Assembly (NCBI GenBank): GCA_029062165.1
Contig: JAIDQQ010000013.1
Span: 1-64,000 of the forward strand
DNA: 64,000 nucleotides
Direction of reading: 5' to 3'
Source: Ruminococcus sp.
Lineage (GTDB): Bacteria; Bacillota; Clostridia; Oscillospirales; Ruminococcaceae
Part shown: positions 24,723 to 33,442 of the stretch, one piece after another
How positions within the stretch are numbered: position 1 is the stretch's first letter
Layout: each line of letters begins with the position of its first letter
Made by a program: the position numbers and the translations under genes
Notes under the pieces: model-generated
What the model was told of the DNA's origin: nothing
Databases searched by the model: none
Seen by the model: only the letters and a program-made list of their open reading frames with translations

Positions 24723-26342
24723 ATGAAAAAAAATAAATCAGGAAATATAAAAGCGTTTCTGTCTGCAATGGTGATATGTTCCGTCACGATGTGCGGACTG
24801 TCCGTAAATGCAGTAGGTGAAGACGATTTACAGGCTGTACCATACGGAAATGAACAGATTCAGTCTGTATATAAGGTATTCATTGACCCACAACAATTCC
24901 AGAAAGAACTTAAATCCCTGCAGGAATCAATCGACAAACGCAACGAAAACAAACTCGACGGAAACTATACACCGGAATATGACGAGGACGGCAATGAAAA
25001 AAATCCGCTACCGGAATCTGCTGAAGCGTTCCGGACGGAAGCTATAAATTTTCTGTCGGAAAAACTCGGCATAACTCCGGAAAAAGTCACAAATGCTATG
25101 GAAGCAAATAACCATTACAGCATATTACAAGACCAGGTTGAAAAACCTGTAGCCGACGAAGTACTTGATTTTTTCAGCAGGTATGAACTTATTTCCCTTA
25201 ACGTAGATGATACTACAACAGATATTCCGGCAGATGATACCACAGACAGTTTAGAACCTGCTCCGGTTATTGAAACTCCTGCTGACCCTTACAGTAAAAA
25301 ATCGGACAGAAGAAAAAAATCGTCTATAAGTTCGTATGATTCAAGCCTTTCGACTGTAAGCTATGAATTTTCATATCCGGAATATACGTATGAGGAAGAT
25401 TTTTCAAACTATAACGCCATAGAACAGTACACACAGGCGAAACAGGATATGATAGCTTCATTCCGTACCGGCAACCCTGTTACTTCCGTAAAGCGTGAAA
25501 AAGGCGACGACATTATGAAATTCGGACACGTCGGTGAAATACCTGTATCAAGCGGAAACAAACCGGCAACTGTAGATATGTCCGGTGAATTTACTTTCGT
25601 TACATATGGGTGGGGACACGGTGTCGGTATGAGCCAGAACGGTGCGGACTTCTATGCGACTTATGCCGGATGGTCTTATCAGGATATACTTGCACATTAC
25701 TATCCGAACACCTATTTAATGAATACCGGTCTGACCGATTACGAAGAACTCACTATAGACGGTCAACCGGCTGGCGATACAGTTTCAGTAGTAGCACAGA
25801 TTGTCAACAGGGAAATCGGCGGTACTATGAATTACGAAGCCATAAAAGCTCAGGCAGTAGCGGTATATACATATCTTAAATACCATAATGACGATTCCGC
25901 TGACCTACTCGGCAAACCTGACCCTCCGCAAGTCGTGATTGATGCCTGTACAGATGTTCTCGGTGAGGCACTCTATTATAACGGCAGTTACGCTCTTACT
26001 ATGTTTTCAGCGTCGACAGGTGGCTGTACCGCAAACTGTGGCGAGATATTCTATGGCGATATTCCGTATCTAATAAGCGTTCCGAGTGATTACGACGCAC
26101 AATTTGACCCGCATTACGGTACTGTTATGTACTATCCGGCAACGGAAGTGAAAAGACTTATCGAGAATGAATATAACATCACTCTTTCAGATGACCCGAA
26201 AAACTGGATTGAACCGCTTTATTCCTCACAGACAGGTTACGTTACCGAAGTAAACATAGATGACCAGTTATCCGTAAAGGGCTATGAGTTCAAACTTCTT
26301 CTTGATTTGAAGTCAGCTAAATTCAACGTTACATATAACTGA
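24723..26342 (+). CDS. Secreted SpoIID/LytB-like protein, circularly permuted, with a PBP-derived segment
   Basis: 539 residues. A signal peptide (1-30) is followed by a 115-residue segment (48-162) nearly identical to the N-terminal subdomain of the PBP encoded 3.9 kb downstream. Then a Ser/Tyr/Glu-rich linker and a SpoIID-like domain follow. SpoIID is a lytic transglycosylase acting on peptidoglycan glycan strands. Normally the block with catalytic Glu and ALKAQAVAARTY comes first and GHGVGMSQ-GA last. Here GWGHGVGMSQ is at 296-305 and Glu364 with AIKAQAVAVYTY at 373-384 follows; the protein ends where the normal domain would continue into GHGVGMSQ. All key residues are kept, so activity is plausible. 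It is third in the sortase unit. Confidence 0.9.
   Translation: MKKNKSGNIKAFLSAMVICSVTMCGLSVNAVGEDDLQAVPYGNEQIQSVYKVFIDPQQFQKELKSLQESIDKRNENKLDGNYTPEYDEDGNEKNPLPESAEAFRTEAINFLSEKLGITPEKVTNAMEANNHYSILQDQVEKPVADEVLDFFSRYELISLNVDDTTTDIPADDTTDSLEPAPVIETPADPYSKKSDRRKKSSISSYDSSLSTVSYEFSYPEYTYEEDFSNYNAIEQYTQAKQDMIASFRTGNPVTSVKREKGDDIMKFGHVGEIPVSSGNKPATVDMSGEFTFVTYGWGHGVGMSQNGADFYATYAGWSYQDILAHYYPNTYLMNTGLTDYEELTIDGQPAGDTVSVVAQIVNREIGGTMNYEAIKAQAVAVYTYLKYHNDDSADLLGKPDPPQVVIDACTDVLGEALYYNGSYALTMFSASTGGCTANCGEIFYGDIPYLISVPSDYDAQFDPHYGTVMYYPATEVKRLIENEYNITLSDDPKNWIEPLYSSQTGYVTEVNIDDQLSVKGYEFKLLLDLKSAKFNVTYN
24864..25207 (+). repeat. Long direct repeat, copy 1 (inside the SpoIID-like gene)
   Basis: 344 bp matching 28786-29129 without any insertion or deletion; I count 16 mismatches by hand. 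Mismatches cluster near the left end and around the last quarter. The frame is the same in both genes. Confidence 0.95.
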
Positions 26343-26356
26343 TTAATAAGAATATT

Positions 26357-26400
26357 AAGTCTTTGGATATATTGACTTTCTGTCATATATCCGGAGACTT
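26357..26400 (+). terminator. Long hairpin after the SpoIID-like gene
   Basis: An imperfect stem of about 19 pairs (AAGTCT...GGATATAT against ATATATCC...AGACTT, with two G-T pairs and one bulge) starts 15 bp after the stop. The following T tract is delayed (ATTCGTATTTTT), so it is a probable but not ideal terminator. The remaining gap up to 26562 is AT-rich with no gene I can support. Confidence 0.7.
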
Positions 26401-26562
26401 ATTCGTATTTTTCCGGAGCGGTCAGAATAATGACTATGCTGTAAAATAAATTAATAAAAATCAGGTATGTGAAATTTTTATATGTACAGCTTTAAATGTT
26501 TTTCGTTAAATTTAACAAATAATTCTGTCAGTATGTGGTTGACAATCGTGCATTATTACATC

Positions 26563-26591
26563 TTGATAAATTGTTATTTAAGTTGTATAAT
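26563..26591 (+). promoter_or_regulatory. Sigma-A promoter of the division/wall cluster
   Basis: TTGATA (26563-26568), 17-bp spacer, TATAAT (26586-26591). The leader to rsmH would be about 105 nt. Confidence 0.78.
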
Positions 26592-26599
26592 TAAGTAAG

Positions 26600-26615
26600 G
26601 TGAAAATATTTTCAC
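26600..26615. repeat. 16-bp perfect palindrome at the start of the rsmH transcript
   Basis: GTGAAAATATTTTCAC sits at about +2 to +17 of the predicted transcript. Its core TGAAAA-TA-TTTTCA matches the dyad TGAAAA-GC-TTTTCA upstream of the ECF sigma gene (53066-53079). The position fits an operator. Confidence 0.65.
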
Positions 26616-26702
26616 TATGCATTATGGAGCGTACAGAAACATTATATTTTATACTGTTTCCGGCGTTCAGTATCTATTATGAAATCCGGAGGATTATATA
26701 TT

Positions 26703-27641
26703 ATGAATTTCAATCACGTTCCAGTTATGCTTGAAAAATGTATTGACGGTCTGGCAATACGTCCGGACGGTATCTATGTTGACGGTACGGCAGGCGGAGC
26801 AGGTCATTCTTCTGCAATTGCAGAACGTCTCGGCGGAAACGGCAGACTTATTTCTATAGACCGTGACCCCGATGCCGTCGCCGTTGCTACTGAAAGACTT
26901 TCGGTTTATCCGGTGGCACAGGTTGTACAGAATAACTACTCGAATATAAGACAAGTCCTTGATAGTCTTAATATCGGACAGGTTGACGGAATACTTCTTG
27001 ATTTAGGCGTATCTTCGTATCAGCTTGACGAGGGTAGCCGTGGTTTTTCGTATCACGTAGAAGCTCCTCTTGATATGCGTATGGAAAAAACCGGTATAAG
27101 TGCCTATGATATTGTCAATACATATTCACAACAGGAACTTGCAAGAATCATATTTGAATACGGTGAGGAAAAATTTTCACGTCGTATAGCTGAAAATATC
27201 GTGAAGTCAAGGGAAATTTCACCTGTTGAGACTACCTTACAGCTTGCCGATATTATAAGAAACAGTGTTCCGCAGAAAGCAAGACGTGAAAAAAATCCGT
27301 GCAAAAAAACTTTTCAGGCTATAAGAATAGCCGTAAACGGTGAGTTTGAACATCTTTCCAAAGGTCTCGACGAGGCGTTTTATAGTCTCCGAACAGGCGG
27401 AAGACTTGCCGTTATAACTTTCCACTCACTTGAGGACAGGCTTGTTAAACAGCGTTTCGCCGGTTGGTGCAGAGGCTGTATATGTCCGCCGGATTTTCCG
27501 CAATGTGTATGCGGTCATAAACCACAGGGCAGACTTATAAACCGCAAACCCCTTGAAGCTGACCCGTCGGAACTTGAAATCAATAACCGTAGCAGAAGTG
27601 CAAAATTACGTATAATTGAAAGGAGTGCGGAAAATGACTGA
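26703..27641 (+). CDS. rsmH: 16S rRNA (cytosine1402-N4)-methyltransferase
   Basis: 312 residues. N-terminal HVPVMLEKCIDGL, the SAM loop DGTAGGAGHS, LLDLGVSSYQLDEGSRGFS and the late RLAVITFHSLEDRLVK are family signatures. It methylates C1402 in the ribosomal P site. The start is the ATG at 26703, 9 nt after GGAGG; an ATG eight codons upstream overlaps that site. It is the first gene of the cluster; mraZ, usually just before it, is absent. Confidence 0.96.
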   Translation: MNFNHVPVMLEKCIDGLAIRPDGIYVDGTAGGAGHSSAIAERLGGNGRLISIDRDPDAVAVATERLSVYPVAQVVQNNYSNIRQVLDSLNIGQVDGILLDLGVSSYQLDEGSRGFSYHVEAPLDMRMEKTGISAYDIVNTYSQQELARIIFEYGEEKFSRRIAENIVKSREISPVETTLQLADIIRNSVPQKARREKNPCKKTFQAIRIAVNGEFEHLSKGLDEAFYSLRTGGRLAVITFHSLEDRLVKQRFAGWCRGCICPPDFPQCVCGHKPQGRLINRKPLEADPSELEINNRSRSAKLRIIERSAEND

Positions 27642-28248
27642 AAATAATACTGCTTATTCATATCCGGATTATGACGACGACTATAATTATCAGGAATATA
27701 ATTATAATGAATATGACTACAGCTATAATAATCATAATTACAGCGATTATAATTATCACTATAATTACGATACAGACTATGAAGAAGAAAAAATACAGGA
27801 AATACAGAATGAAATCGAACTGAAAACAACCGGAAGGACAGAAAATAACACTCATTCAGATAAATTCTATGCCGGTGAATCCAGAAGCGGTTCTGTATTC
27901 AGTATAATTCTTGTTTCAGTGATAGCAACATCTTTACTCGGTGCAGTAATCTACACTCTTGACAAACGCAATACTGTATATAATACAGTAACATCAATGA
28001 ATAAAGAATTAAGTCTTGCAGAAGCCGAAAATGTAAGATTGCAGTCGGAACTTGAAAGCAAGATGTCCGCAAAGAACGTCGAGGAATACGCCGAAAATGT
28101 ACTCGGTATGAAAAAAATGGATTCCTCACAGATTAAATATATCAAAATACAGACAGATGACGTTGTGAATATTCCGGAACGTGAAAAAGGTATTTCCGCT
28201 AAACTGAAAAGCTTTTTTGATGCCTGTGTGGAATATTTCAGAGGGTAG
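27634..28248 (+). CDS. ftsL: FtsL-like division protein with a Tyr-rich cytoplasmic tail
   Basis: 204 residues. The N-terminal 52 residues hold 16 Tyr, alternating with Asn, Asp and Glu (for example YNYQEYNYNEYDYSY), and should lie in the cytoplasm. A single membrane helix (about 87-109) is followed by a coiled coil (KELSLAEAENVRLQSEL) and the conserved EYAENVLGMKK that marks FtsL/DivIC proteins. It should form the FtsL-FtsB-FtsQ complex that activates FtsW and PBP. The start is the ATG at 27634 (AAAGGAG upstream), overlapping the rsmH end by 8 bp. Usual FtsL proteins are near 120 residues, so the tail is unusual. Confidence 0.87.
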   Translation: MTENNTAYSYPDYDDDYNYQEYNYNEYDYSYNNHNYSDYNYHYNYDTDYEEEKIQEIQNEIELKTTGRTENNTHSDKFYAGESRSGSVFSIILVSVIATSLLGAVIYTLDKRNTVYNTVTSMNKELSLAEAENVRLQSELESKMSAKNVEEYAENVLGMKKMDSSQIKYIKIQTDDVVNIPEREKGISAKLKSFFDACVEYFRG

Positions 28249-28551
28249 AACCAATATACTTATATAAAAAGGACTGCCTGTATATTTTCCGGCAACAGAA
28301 ATATATATGTCGGAACAATCATGTAGAACAACGGAGATACAGCGAGTGTTCGGGATATTGTCAATATATGTTCCGTCGCTTCCGGCATAACTCCGGAACG
28401 GCGTTTCAACGCTTTTATAAAGCGATAATCCTTCGTCGTATTGAAAGAAACGGACATCACTATAAAAATAAAAAGATGTTCACGGGCGGGGTTTTTGTTT
28501 ACCCTGCCTTATTCTGTTTATATAATCTTAAAGCAGAAAGGACTGACAGAT
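28249..28551 (+). other. 303-bp non-coding gap with several hairpins before the PBP gene
   Basis: No convincing gene is seen. The stretch can fold locally: TTCCGG-N7-CCGGAA around 28388-28407, CGCTTT-TAT-AAAGCG around 28410-28425, and an imperfect GGGCGGGG...CCCTGCC near 28486-28508. A TATAAT lies at 28521-28526 without a good -35. It may be a leader or attenuator for the PBP gene. Confidence 0.5.
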
Positions 28552-30882
28552 ATGGCAGTGAAGTATACTCCAGATAAAAAAATGAAATTCCGTATAAGAG
28601 TCGTTATGACAGTTATTTTCTTTTTGCTGTTTCTTCTGGTAGCGATAAATTTTTTTCATATTTCTGTAACACAGAATGAAAAGTATCAGGCAATGGCAAA
28701 TGACCAGCATTTCGGCTCTATACTTATATCAGCTCACAGAGGGTCAATATACGATTCAAAGGGTACACCTCTTGCAAAAAGTGCATCTGTATATAAGGTA
28801 TTCCTTGACCCACGACAATTCAAGAAAGAACTTAAATCCCTACAGGAAGCAATCGACAAACGCAACGCAAAAAAACTCGACGGAAACTATACACCGGAAT
28901 TTGACGAGGACGGCAATGAAAAAAATCCGCTACCGGAATCTGCTGAAGCGTTCCGGACGGAAGCTATAAATTTTCTGTCGGAAAAACTCGGCATAACTCC
29001 TGAAAAAGTCACAAATGCTATGGAAGCAAATAACCAGTACAGCATTCTGCAAGACCAGGTTGAAAAACCTGTAGCCGACGAAGTACTTCATTTTTTCAGC
29101 AGATATGAACTTATTTCGCTTAACGTAGAGGAAGACACAAAACGATATTATCCGCATAATGAACTTGCCGCCTCGGTTATAGGATTTACTTCTTCAGGCG
29201 GTGAGGGTATGTACGGTGTAGAGGCTTATTACGACGACTATCTCGCCGGAGTGGACGGCAGAACTATATCCGCAAAGGATTCAAACGGTAACGAACTTCC
29301 TTACAGGTACTCTAAAACCTACTCCGCAAAAAACGGTGACGACGTATATCTTACAATTGACGCTGACATACAATACTGTCTTGAAGAAAATCTTGAAGAA
29401 CTCGTCTCGCAGTTTGAAGTAAAAAATCGTGCGTGTGCGATACTCATGAACGCCAAGACCGGTGCAATTTACGGTATGGCTACCAATCCGAGTTTTGACC
29501 TCAATGAACCCTATGTAGTAGCTGACCCTCTCGCACAGCAGAGAATATCCGCTCTCACCGGCGACGAAGCAACAAGGGCTATAGCAAATGCCCGTGAAGC
29601 ACAGTGGAAAAACAAGTGCATAACTGAAATATATGAACCAGGTTCAGTATTCAAAGTAATAACCAGTTCAGCGGCTATTGAAGAAAATTTGATAAATCTT
29701 GAAAGTGATACATTTTATTGTAATGGTTCTGTGCCAGTTCCAGGTGCTGCACCTATTCACTGTCACGACTGGAACGGTCACGGCGCACAGACTTTCCAGG
29801 AAGCCCTTACACATTCATGTAATCCGGCGTTCATGGAAATAGGCGAACGTCTCGGAATAGAAAAATTCTGTTATTATTACGACGCTTTCGGACTTAAGGA
29901 GCGTACCGGAATAGACTTACCGGCGGAGGGTATCGGCATAGGTTTTGAACCGGAAGATATGTCACAGGTAGACTTGCTTGTAAGTGCTTTCGGACAGGGC
30001 GATACACTCACTCCGATAGAAATGATTACTTCATACTGTGCCGCTATAAACGGTGGTTATCTGCTTGAACCGTATGTTGTGGAAAAAGTAATCGACGAGG
30101 ACGGAAATATAGTACTGAAAAATGAAAGAACAGTCCGCAGACAAGTAATTTCGGAAGATACTTCAAAGAAAGTACGTACAGCACTCGGAAAAGTAGTCAG
30201 CGAAAGCAGTGGTGGTAATGTAAAGATAAAAGGCTATGCAATAGGCGGAAAATCCGGTACATCGGAGCGTCTAAGCCTTGACCCAGACGAATACGGTGCA
30301 TCATATGTGTGTTTCACGCCGGTAGATGACCCTGAAATAGTACTGCTTGTCCTCGCCGATATGCCTAATGTTGATATAGGCTATTACGGAAGTGTCGTGG
30401 CAGTCCCGACGGCAAGACACATTCTTGAAGATGTTCTCCCATATTTAGGCTACTATCCGGAGTACACCGAAGAGGAATTAGCAGACCTTGACATAAAAAT
30501 TCCGCTTCTGGAAGGTTCGATAAGTGACGCTAAATCTACACTGGATGGTCTCGGGATAAATTGCAAGGTAATCGGAAACGGTATCGAAGTAGTCGCACAG
30601 TCACCACAGACCGGCTCTTCTGTAGCAAAGGGCGGTTGTGTATATCTTTACACGGAAAAGGGAAATACTGTAAAATATACAACTGTTCCCGACGTACTTT
30701 ACGTATCGCCGGAAGTTGCCAATGAATCAATAACATACTGCAAACTTAATTACGTTGCTAAAGGTGCATCGGTCAGGAACAGTAATGCAGTAGTCAACAG
30801 CCAGTCACCACCGGCAGGTACACAAGTTCCGATAGGTACTACCGTGGAACTCGAATTTATAGTAAATGCAAATCAGGATTAA
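28552..30882 (+). CDS. Class B penicillin-binding protein with PASTA domains (FtsI/PBP2x/SpoVD type)
   Basis: The septal or spore cross-wall transpeptidase, 776 residues. Short inner tail, membrane helix (about 15-36), pedestal with RGSIYDSKGTPLAKS, then the transpeptidase with SVFK (active Ser), SCN and KSGT. Two C-terminal PASTA repeats follow residue 640 (IKIPLLEGSISDAKSTL and TTVPDVLYVSPEVANE). Position after ftsL supports the FtsI role; spoVD paralogues have the same layout, so I leave the symbol open. The start is the ATG at 28552 (AAAGGA 9 nt upstream); codons reaching back to 28441 are not credible. Residues 79-193 are duplicated in the SpoIID-like protein. Confidence 0.95.
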   Translation: MAVKYTPDKKMKFRIRVVMTVIFFLLFLLVAINFFHISVTQNEKYQAMANDQHFGSILISAHRGSIYDSKGTPLAKSASVYKVFLDPRQFKKELKSLQEAIDKRNAKKLDGNYTPEFDEDGNEKNPLPESAEAFRTEAINFLSEKLGITPEKVTNAMEANNQYSILQDQVEKPVADEVLHFFSRYELISLNVEEDTKRYYPHNELAASVIGFTSSGGEGMYGVEAYYDDYLAGVDGRTISAKDSNGNELPYRYSKTYSAKNGDDVYLTIDADIQYCLEENLEELVSQFEVKNRACAILMNAKTGAIYGMATNPSFDLNEPYVVADPLAQQRISALTGDEATRAIANAREAQWKNKCITEIYEPGSVFKVITSSAAIEENLINLESDTFYCNGSVPVPGAAPIHCHDWNGHGAQTFQEALTHSCNPAFMEIGERLGIEKFCYYYDAFGLKERTGIDLPAEGIGIGFEPEDMSQVDLLVSAFGQGDTLTPIEMITSYCAAINGGYLLEPYVVEKVIDEDGNIVLKNERTVRRQVISEDTSKKVRTALGKVVSESSGGNVKIKGYAIGGKSGTSERLSLDPDEYGASYVCFTPVDDPEIVLLVLADMPNVDIGYYGSVVAVPTARHILEDVLPYLGYYPEYTEEELADLDIKIPLLEGSISDAKSTLDGLGINCKVIGNGIEVVAQSPQTGSSVAKGGCVYLYTEKGNTVKYTTVPDVLYVSPEVANESITYCKLNYVAKGASVRNSNAVVNSQSPPAGTQVPIGTTVELEFIVNANQD
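28786..29129 (+). repeat. Long direct repeat, copy 2 (inside the PBP gene)
   Basis: Pairs with 24864-25207. Here the segment lies at the normal family position, just after LAKSAS, and continues into PBP sequence, so this is the likely source copy. Confidence 0.95.
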
Positions 30883-30901
30883 CAAGGAGGCGGTTTAATT
30901 A

Positions 30902-32323
30902 ATGAATTTAAGTCAGTTGATACAGAATCACGGCATAACAGACCGTGAAATAACATCAATAACGGACGATACAAGGAAAGTCATAAAAGGAAGTTTATTT
31001 TTCTGTGTTAAGGGTACAAAATTTGACGGTCACATGGTAGCGACGGAAATGCTTGAAAAGGGTGCTGTTGCAGTAGTCTGTGAACATGACCTCGGTTTAG
31101 GCGACAATCAGATTATTACGGAAAATTCCCGAAAGTTATATGGTGAAGTCTGTTCCGCATGGTTCGGACACCCCGAAAAGAAAATCAAAATGATAGGCGT
31201 TACCGGTACTAACGGCAAGACTACCACAACCAACATCATAAAACATATCCTTATGAAGAACGGTCATAAAACCGGACTTGTCGGGACTATTCAGAATGAA
31301 ATAGGTAATGAAATTATTCATACCGACAATACAACGCCTTTTGCATACGATTTCATGGCACTTCTCGACAGAATGGTTAAATCCGGCTGTGAATACGTTG
31401 TAATGGAAGTATCGTCTTTCGGACTGGTACAGAATCGTATAGGGTCATCACATTTTGACGTCGCATTATTTACCAATCTTACTCAAGACCATCTGGACTA
31501 TCACAAGGATATGGAAGACTATTATCAGGCGAAAAAACTTCTTTTCGGTATGTGCGATAAGGCTATATGCAATATTGATGACCATTACGGCGAAAGGCTT
31601 TACAATGAAATAAACTGTCCGGAATATTCTTTCAGTACGGAAAAAAACGCCGATTTCAAAGCGGAAAATATTTCAGTAAAGGCGAACGGTTCGGAATTTG
31701 ATTTCAGTCTTGACGGAAAGTCATATCACGTTAAAACCAATATGACCGGTATGTTTAATATTTCTAACGTCCTCGGAGCTGTTGCCATATGTATTCAGGA
31801 GGGTATACCGGTAGAAGATATTATATCAGCCGTCGGAAGTTACGGCGGTGTGAAAGGACGTTGTGAAATAATTCCCACAGGACGAGACTTCACAGTGATA
31901 TGCGATTATGCCCACACTCCCGACGCTCTGGAAAACGTCCTGAAAAGCCTTAAACCCTACGCAGAAAACAGATTGATTTGTCTTTTCGGGTGCGGTGGCA
32001 ACAGGGATTCCGCAAAACGTCCGGAAATGGCAAAATCCGCTGAAAAATACGCCGATAAACTTATAATCACGTCTGATAACCCTCGTGACGAAAAACCGGA
32101 AGAAATTATAAATGAAATTCTTTCCGGACTTGCCGGTGATGTTCCTTATGATGTAGTCACCGACAGGCGAGAAGCTATATATCATGCCTTGAAAACCGCT
32201 GAAAAAGGTGATATAATAGTTCTTGCCGGAAAAGGTCACGAAGACTATCAGATACTTGAAAATAACAGGCACATTCACTTTGACGAAAGAGAAGTAGTTT
32301 CAGACGGTCTGAAATTACTTTGA
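30902..32323 (+). CDS. murE: UDP-MurNAc-tripeptide synthetase, meso-DAP adding
   Basis: 473 residues with GVTGTNGKTTTT (ATP loop) and CDYAHTPDALENVL. The substrate pocket motif is DNPR (in ITSDNPRDEKPEE), the signature for meso-diaminopimelate rather than lysine. The wall is therefore predicted to be A1-gamma type. It follows the PBP gene with an AAGGAGG site; murF, often next, is missing. Confidence 0.96.
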   Translation: MNLSQLIQNHGITDREITSITDDTRKVIKGSLFFCVKGTKFDGHMVATEMLEKGAVAVVCEHDLGLGDNQIITENSRKLYGEVCSAWFGHPEKKIKMIGVTGTNGKTTTTNIIKHILMKNGHKTGLVGTIQNEIGNEIIHTDNTTPFAYDFMALLDRMVKSGCEYVVMEVSSFGLVQNRIGSSHFDVALFTNLTQDHLDYHKDMEDYYQAKKLLFGMCDKAICNIDDHYGERLYNEINCPEYSFSTEKNADFKAENISVKANGSEFDFSLDGKSYHVKTNMTGMFNISNVLGAVAICIQEGIPVEDIISAVGSYGGVKGRCEIIPTGRDFTVICDYAHTPDALENVLKSLKPYAENRLICLFGCGGNRDSAKRPEMAKSAEKYADKLIITSDNPRDEKPEEIINEILSGLAGDVPYDVVTDRREAIYHALKTAEKGDIIVLAGKGHEDYQILENNRHIHFDEREVVSDGLKLL

Positions 32324-32361
32324 AATCCGTCGGAAATAATCAACATTGGAGTTGTTATAAA

Positions 32362-33408
32362 ATGTCATTCTGGATAATAAATTTACTTACAGCAGTGCTT
32401 TCATTTCTTATTTCGGCAATATCGGGATTCAGGATAGTCCCGTTTCTGCATGAACTGAAATTCGGTCAGCCCATAAAAACTCAGGACGGACCTCAATGGC
32501 ACGCAAAAAAACAAGGTACTCCCACTATGGGCGGATTTATGTTTATACTTTCAACTGTAATATCGGCAATCGCTGGTTACTGGATTTACAGGGCGAGGGG
32601 TGGTATAGATGTTACCAATCCCGAAACATTCAATTCATTCTACAGACTTCTTGCGTGTGTGGGATTCTCATTACTTTTCGGACTTATCGGCTTTATTGAC
32701 GACTTTATTAAAGTAAAGCGTAAAAATAATGACGGTCTCACACCAATACAGAAGATAATTCTGCAAGTAATATTTGCAGTCGGATTTCTTTTTGTACTTA
32801 ACCGTACCGGTGATAAATCTACGGTTATAAACTTAGGATTCTGGAAAAGTCCGGAACTGAATATTTTCTACTATATTATTATGATACCGGTCATAATATA
32901 TCTCACGAATGCGGTAAACCTCACGGACGGCGTTGACGGTCTGTGTGGTTCGGTAACATTCGTGGCTATGCTGATATTCACTGTAGCCTGCTCCATACTC
33001 GGACAGAGTGAGGTATCATATTATACAATGGCTCTTGCCGGAGGTTGTCTCGGATTTCTTTTATGGAATCTCAATCCGGCGAAATGTTTCATGGGCGATA
33101 CCGGTTCAATGTTTTTAGGTGCGTCGGTGACCGCAGTAGGACTTATACTTCATAATCATCTTTTAATGATTCTTGTTGCTATGGTGTACATACTTGAAGC
33201 ACTTTCTGTTGTGATACAGGTCAGCTATTTCAAGTACACAAAGAAGAAAAGTCCAGACCATCAGGGAAAAAGAATTTTCAAAATGACCCCTATACATCAT
33301 CATTTTGAGATGAGTGGCTTCGGTGAATACGATATAGTAATTACTTTTTCACTGGCTGGCATTATTTTCGGAATACTGGGAATAATTACATTGCTTGTAT
33401 TTAAATAA
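32362..33408 (+). CDS. mraY: Phospho-MurNAc-pentapeptide transferase MraY
   Basis: An integral membrane enzyme of 348 residues making lipid I. Seen: GTPTMGG near the N-terminus, FIDDFIKVKRKNNDGL (catalytic Asp pair), LTDGVDGL and the terminal PIHHHFEMSGF. The start is the ATG at 32362 preceded by GGAG; a TTG 14 codons upstream overlaps the murE stop and would add hydrophilic residues not found in the family. Confidence 0.97.
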   Translation: MSFWIINLLTAVLSFLISAISGFRIVPFLHELKFGQPIKTQDGPQWHAKKQGTPTMGGFMFILSTVISAIAGYWIYRARGGIDVTNPETFNSFYRLLACVGFSLLFGLIGFIDDFIKVKRKNNDGLTPIQKIILQVIFAVGFLFVLNRTGDKSTVINLGFWKSPELNIFYYIIMIPVIIYLTNAVNLTDGVDGLCGSVTFVAMLIFTVACSILGQSEVSYYTMALAGGCLGFLLWNLNPAKCFMGDTGSMFLGASVTAVGLILHNHLLMILVAMVYILEALSVVIQVSYFKYTKKKSPDHQGKRIFKMTPIHHHFEMSGFGEYDIVITFSLAGIIFGILGIITLLVFK

Positions 33409-33442
33409 GCTGAAGACTTCATAACACATAAGGGAGGATTAA

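Noticed and set aside
26481..26597. A 38-codon frame starting MYSFKCFSLN in the gap before rsmH
   Set aside because: It covers the predicted rsmH promoter, has no ribosome-binding site and has atypical composition.
27658..27855. Ile-rich reading frame opposite the FtsL tail
   Set aside because: It is a by-product of the TAT/AAT codons of the Tyr/Asn-rich tail and not a credible membrane protein.
28312..28393. A 27-codon frame in the gap before the PBP gene
   Set aside because: Very short, no Shine-Dalgarno, and the region is better explained as structured leader.
28441..28551. N-terminal extension of the PBP
   Set aside because: The extra 37 residues are unlike the family, and the ATG at 28552 has a good ribosome-binding site directly before a normal PBP N-terminus.
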